Source of the DNA: an uncultured Eubacteriales bacterium
GTDB taxonomy: Bacteria > Bacillota > Clostridia > Oscillospirales > Acutalibacteraceae
NCBI GenBank assembly: GCA_934643185.1
Contig: CAKUBN010000081.1
Span: forward strand, 1-7,387
DNA length: 7,387 nt
Direction: 5' to 3'
The position numbers and the translations under genes were made by a program. Below, one piece after another: positions 4,471-7,387 of the stretch (its first letter is position 1; each line of letters opens with the position of its first letter). The notes below the pieces were generated by a model. It was not told the origin of the DNA. It did not search any database and saw only the letters and a program-made list of their open reading frames with translations.

Positions 4471-6807
4471 ATGAAATTTACGAAAGGCTACTGGATGAAC
4501 CTTCCCGGCGTGACAAACACGGACGCCGTGCAGGTTCGCGAAGTCAAGGTAGAAAACGACCGCGTTTACCTCTACACCGTGCCGTACCACGCAGACATGC
4601 GCGCCATGGGCGGCCCGCTTCTGGAAATGTACATTTCCTCTCCGCAGCCGGATATCATCCGCACGGAAGCGTACCACTTTATGGGCAGCAACCAGAAAAT
4701 GCCGGCGTTCGAGCTGAACGACGCACACTGCGCACTGGAGGTCGAGAACACCGAAACGACCGTGACGATCAAGAGCGGCAACACAAAGCTCGTCATCGGC
4801 AAGAACCCGTGCAGCTTTGATTACTACTATAAGGACAAGAAGCTGACAAGCATCGGCAACCGCTTCGGCAACGCGATGATCAGCACCATCTCCACCCCGG
4901 ACGGCAACTACATGCGCGCCCAGATGAACCTTGACATCGGCGAAAAGGTCTACGGCCTCGGCGAGCGCTTCACCCCGTATGTGAAGAACGGCCAGACCGT
5001 GGAGACCTGGAACGAAGACGGCGGCACCTGCACCGAAATTTCTTACAAGAGCATTCCGTTCTACATCACGAACCGCAACTACGGCGTGCTCGTGAACGAC
5101 CCGGGCCCGGTCTCCTATGAGATCTGCTCCGAGCATGTCACGCGCGTACAGTTCTCTGTGCCGGGCGAAAAGCTCGACTTCATGGTCGTCGGCGGCGACA
5201 GCATGAAGAACGTGCTCGAAAACTACACCACACTTTCCGGCAAGCCCGCACTGCCGCCGGCATGGACGTTCGGCCTGTGGCTGACTTCCTCCTTTACGAC
5301 GAAGTACGACGAAGAGACCGTTATGGGCTTCGTAAACGGCATGAAAGAGCGCCACATCCCGCTGCACGTGTTCCACTTCGATTGCTACTGGATGAAGGAA
5401 AACGAATGGTGCAACTTCGATTGGGACCAGGCCATGTTCCCGGACATCGAGCACCAGCTGCAGGTGATGAAGCACGAAAACAACCTCAAGATCTGCGTTT
5501 GGATCAACTCCTATATCGGCCAGAAGTCTCCGCTCTTTAAGGAAGCGAAGGAGCTCGGCTACCTGCTGAAAAAGCCGAACGGCGACGTTTGGCAGTGGGA
5601 CCTGTGGCAGGCCGGCATGGGCATTGTGGACTTCACAAACCCGGGCGCATGGAAGTGGTATCAGTCCAAGCTGCGCCACCTGCTCGACCAGGGCGTAGAC
5701 TGCTTCAAGACCGACTTCGGCGAGAGAATCCCGACCGATGTTGTCTACTACGACGGCAGCGATCCGCTCCGCATGCACAACTATTACACCTACCTTTATA
5801 ATAAGTGCGTTTGGGAAGTGCTTGAAGAGTACAAGGGCAAGAACGAGGCGTGCCTCTTTGCAAGAAGCGCCACGGTCGGCGGCCAGAAGTTCCCGGTACA
5901 CTGGGGCGGCGACTGCTCCTCGAACTACTCCTCCATGTCCGAGTCTCTGCGCGGCGGCCTTTCCCTGTGCCTCTCCGGTTTCGGCTTCTGGAGCCACGAT
6001 ATGAGCGGCTTCGAGGGCACAGCTCCGGCGGACGTGTACAAGCGCTGGGCGGCGTTCGGCCTGCTTTCCACGCACTCCAGACTGCACGGCTCCAACTCCT
6101 ACCGTGTGCCGTGGCTGTTCAGCAAGGAGGGCGAAGAAAACGGCGAGGAATCCGTAGCCGTTGTGCGCAAGTTCTCTGAGCTCAAGTGCACGCTGATGCC
6201 GTACATGTTCTCCGCTGCGGTCAATACGCATAAGACAGGCGTGCCGACCATGCGCGCCATGGTTCTGGAATTCCCGGACGACATCCCGTGCGAGGATCTC
6301 GACCGCCAGTATATGCTCGGCGACAGCCTGATGGTCGCGCCGGTCTTCACAAAGGAAGGCGACGTCACGTACTACCTGCCGGAAGGCAAGTGGACGCACC
6401 TGCTCTCGAACGAAAAGCGCGAGGGCGGCCACTGGCTGCGCGAGAACTACGATTTCTTCTCTCTGCCGCTCTTTGTAAGAGAAAACTCCATCGTCGCCAT
6501 CGGCGCGAACAACCAGCAGCCGGATTACGATTACGGCAAGGACCTTACCCTGCACGTTTTCGAGCTTTCCGATCAGGCAAGCGCAAAGGTTTGCGACAGC
6601 AAAGGCAACGATATGCTCAGCGTTTCCGCAGTGAACGAGAACGGCGTTATCACCTTCAAGTTCGACGGCAAGGCAGAGAACCTCAGCGTGCTGCTGCGCA
6701 ACGTGGAGAACGTGAAGAACGTCTCCGGCGCAGAAGTCGAGCAAAATGAGCTCGGCACCGTCCTGAAGGTCAATGCAGACCTCAGCGACGTTGTTGTAAC
6801 GCTCTGA
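4471..6807 (+). CDS. yicI: GH31 alpha-xylosidase, YicI type
   Basis: This 778-residue protein is a full-length glycoside hydrolase family 31 enzyme that aligns from end to end with E. coli YicI (772 residues), which releases alpha-D-xylose from the non-reducing end of substrates such as isoprimeverose. An N-terminal beta-sandwich (about 1-250) contains the YGLGERFTPYVKNGQTVETW region. The catalytic barrel (about 260-600) has the nucleophile Asp415 in KTDFGERIPTD and the acid/base Asp481 in FPVHWGGD, equivalent to Asp416 and Asp482 of YicI. Beta domains follow to the end. Residues tied to xylose preference in YicI are kept (Phe275, Cys305, Trp344, Lys413), except that its Phe308 is Tyr306 here. 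No signal peptide is visible, so it acts in the cytoplasm on imported oligosaccharides. ATG 4471 is chosen because the YicI alignment begins there. An in-frame TTG at 4450 has no ribosome binding site, and AAAGG at 4453-4457 precedes the ATG. Codon use is strongly biased toward C- and G-ending codons, suggesting high expression when induced. Confidence 0.95.
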   Translation: MKFTKGYWMNLPGVTNTDAVQVREVKVENDRVYLYTVPYHADMRAMGGPLLEMYISSPQPDIIRTEAYHFMGSNQKMPAFELNDAHCALEVENTETTVTIKSGNTKLVIGKNPCSFDYYYKDKKLTSIGNRFGNAMISTISTPDGNYMRAQMNLDIGEKVYGLGERFTPYVKNGQTVETWNEDGGTCTEISYKSIPFYITNRNYGVLVNDPGPVSYEICSEHVTRVQFSVPGEKLDFMVVGGDSMKNVLENYTTLSGKPALPPAWTFGLWLTSSFTTKYDEETVMGFVNGMKERHIPLHVFHFDCYWMKENEWCNFDWDQAMFPDIEHQLQVMKHENNLKICVWINSYIGQKSPLFKEAKELGYLLKKPNGDVWQWDLWQAGMGIVDFTNPGAWKWYQSKLRHLLDQGVDCFKTDFGERIPTDVVYYDGSDPLRMHNYYTYLYNKCVWEVLEEYKGKNEACLFARSATVGGQKFPVHWGGDCSSNYSSMSESLRGGLSLCLSGFGFWSHDMSGFEGTAPADVYKRWAAFGLLSTHSRLHGSNSYRVPWLFSKEGEENGEESVAVVRKFSELKCTLMPYMFSAAVNTHKTGVPTMRAMVLEFPDDIPCEDLDRQYMLGDSLMVAPVFTKEGDVTYYLPEGKWTHLLSNEKREGGHWLRENYDFFSLPLFVRENSIVAIGANNQQPDYDYGKDLTLHVFELSDQASAKVCDSKGNDMLSVSAVNENGVITFKFDGKAENLSVLLRNVENVKNVSGAEVEQNELGTVLKVNADLSDVVVTL

Positions 6808-6819
6808 TTAAATAAACCC

Positions 6820-6863
6820 AACACCCGCAGAACGGCATGAAAAACCGCCCTGCGGGTGTTTTT
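6820..6863 (+). terminator. Rho-independent terminator of the GH31 gene
   Basis: A perfect 11-bp stem (arms 6820-6830 and 6850-6860, CACCCGCAG core) encloses a 19-base loop and runs directly into a T tract at 6859-6863. It starts 12 bases after the GH31 stop codon. Confidence 0.92.
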
Positions 6864-6881
6864 CTGCAACGCTTTATGCGA

Positions 6882-6927
6882 CCAAAAAGAAAGCGCAGAG
6901 CACGGGGAAAACCCACGCTCTGCGCTT
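6882..6927 (-). terminator. Rho-independent terminator of the DUF1858 gene
   Basis: A perfect 11-bp stem with arms 6891-6901 and 6917-6927 (AAGCGCAGAGC core) encloses a 15-base loop with a possible inner GGG/CCC pairing. Read on the minus strand it is followed by a T-rich tract (TTTCTTTTT). It lies just beyond the stop codon of the DUF1858 gene and faces the GH31 terminator, so each convergent gene has its own stop signal. Confidence 0.92.
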
Positions 6928-6945
6928 ATCTTTATCTTAGAAAAA

Positions 6946-7149
6946 TTACTTCTTGCTGTTCAGATATTCCTGAATGGCAGAAAAGACCTTGTCAACATCC
7001 AGGCCGTGTACGGCACATGCGTCCTCAAGGGACTCGTGGATGGAGGACGGGCAGCCTACGCAGTGCATGCCGGACTGCATCAGCACATAAGCGATGCCGC
7101 GGTCATAATCCAGCATTTCGCCCATAGTGGTCTGCTTTGTGATTTCCAT
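6946..7149 (-). CDS. DUF1858 / hybrid-cluster-protein-associated redox disulfide protein
   Basis: This 67-residue protein matches the DUF1858 family, also described as the hybrid-cluster-protein-associated redox disulfide domain. The protein is just this one domain. The order is an N-terminal region ITKQTTMGEML (3-13), a helix leading into GMHCVGCPSS with the CxxC pair Cys30 and Cys33, then ESLEDACAVHGLDVD (39-53) with a third Cys45 at the conserved position, and a C-terminal helix. The CxxC pair is thought to act in disulfide exchange or metal binding. The family is common in anaerobes, sometimes next to hybrid cluster protein genes, but no such partner is in this window. The start at ATG 7149 is supported by AAAGGA at 7159-7164; a frame extension upstream to 7182 lacks family similarity. 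The gene has its own promoter and terminator, so it is a single-gene unit. Confidence 0.92.
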   Translation of the reverse strand: MEITKQTTMGEMLDYDRGIAYVLMQSGMHCVGCPSSIHESLEDACAVHGLDVDKVFSAIQEYLNSKK

Positions 7150-7180
7150 CTGAAAACATCCTTTCTTGGTATAGCATCCC

Positions 7181-7196
7181 ATCGGGTCGCCCCGAT
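7181..7196 (-). promoter_or_regulatory. Leader hairpin with a GNRA-type loop before the DUF1858 gene
   Basis: In the minus-strand transcript a perfect 6-bp stem (ATCGGG/CCCGAT) is closed by a GCGA loop, a stable GNRA tetraloop. A short outer pairing, ATAG with CTAT, could extend it. It lies about 17 bases upstream of the ribosome binding site. It may affect message stability or translation; I do not recognise a known riboswitch. Confidence 0.5.
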
Positions 7197-7254
7197 CTAT
7201 CCGTATAAATCAAACTCCCGCAAACTTCGCGTGAACTCTAATCTACACGAATTT

Positions 7255-7283
7255 AGTATACAATAGGATATGCCAAAAAGCAA
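7255..7283 (-). promoter_or_regulatory. Promoter of the DUF1858 gene
   Basis: On the minus strand TTGCTT (7278-7283) and TATACT (7255-7260) are 17 bases apart. Transcription would start near 7248, giving a leader of about 100 bases. The string TTTAGTATA on the plus strand occurs at 7252-7260 and again at 7299-7307, so a second -10-like box lies 47 bases upstream without a good -35 partner. Confidence 0.65.
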
Positions 7284-7387
7284 GTGTTTTTGCAGATTTT
7301 TAGTATATCCCTTAGGTCAGTTTACAAGGAACTACACGCAGACCGTGAAACGGGCTGCTGACAACAAACGGCGCTATGCTCCCGGCT
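7284..7387. other. Right-edge stretch without a clear gene
   Basis: No convincing gene is seen. The arms GGATAT (7266-7271) and ATATCC (7305-7310) form a loose AT-rich dyad that overlaps the DUF1858 promoter. A second dyad at 7338-7358 (GCAG-CCGT and ACGG-CTGC with one mismatch) has no T run, so it does not look like a terminator. A minus-strand frame enters from the edge and stops at 7312-7314 after 24 codons. It could be the end of an upstream gene, but it is too short to judge. Confidence 0.4.

Noticed and set aside
4339..6744. An 801-codon open frame on the minus strand opposite the GH31 gene
   Set aside because: It is the antisense shadow of a gene with strong C- and G-ending codon bias, which removes stop codons from the opposite strand. 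Its product is low-complexity, rich in Val, Ala, His and Arg, matches no family, and overlaps the divergent promoter region.
4471..6807. GH31 enzyme as a sulfoquinovosidase or alpha-glucosidase
   Set aside because: End-to-end similarity is to YicI and the xylose-selecting residues are mostly kept, including Cys305, so alpha-xylosidase is the better call.
7338..7358. Dyad near the right edge as a tRNA arm or terminator
   Set aside because: No cloverleaf can be completed from the flanking bases and there is no T run on either strand next to it.
7312..7386. Possible C-terminal end of a minus-strand gene at the right edge
   Set aside because: Only 24 open codons before a TAA, which is easily met by chance, and no recognisable motif.

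Overview
The window looks like a chromosomal segment of a low- to mid-GC gut or anaerobic Firmicute, most likely a clostridial lineage near Oscillospiraceae/Ruminococcaceae. Three things suggest this: the strong AGGAGG-type ribosome binding sites, the sigma-A-like promoters, and the gene set (stand-alone DUF1858 CxxC protein, YicI-type GH31 enzyme, FucI/AraA-superfamily isomerase, AraC-type regulator). This is inference from style and content; no taxonomic marker gene is present.

Layout, left to right. Positions 31-213 hold a dense run of consecutive inverted repeats, several of them perfect, ending at the ribosome binding site of a small three-helix membrane protein of unknown function (232-852, +). 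A bidirectional terminator (860-893) separates it from a convergent minus-strand block: a FucI-type sugar isomerase homologue (908-2389), a membrane-anchored glycerophosphodiester phosphodiesterase (2528-3373) and an AraC-family regulator (3401 to about 4276). Transcription of this block runs regulator, phosphodiesterase, isomerase. The isomerase also has its own promoter and a palindromic operator-like site. Divergent from the regulator is a full-length GH31 alpha-xylosidase of the YicI type (4471-6807, +), which ends in its own terminator. Facing it from the right is a 67-residue DUF1858 redox-disulfide protein (6946-7149, -) with its own terminator and promoter.

How the genes may work together. 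The AraC regulator and the alpha-xylosidase share a short intergenic region with adjacent back-to-back promoters, the classic arrangement of a sugar-responsive AraC protein controlling a glycosidase and itself. The isomerase, which keeps the FucI metal-site residues at matching spacing, lies in the same regulator-led block and could process a monosaccharide released from the same glycan. An attractive but unproven idea is use of xyloglucan-type oligosaccharides, which carry alpha-xylose and, in some plants, L-fucose. No transporter, kinase or other glycosidase is in the window, so the pathway is incomplete here. The phosphodiesterase's link to sugar use is unclear. The DUF1858 protein and the left-hand membrane protein appear to be separate units.

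Most of the window is ordinary accessory metabolism. The parts most worth a second look are the hairpin array at the left, the AraR-like operator before the isomerase, and the regulator gene, whose perfect ribosome binding site faces an ACG codon instead of a normal start.
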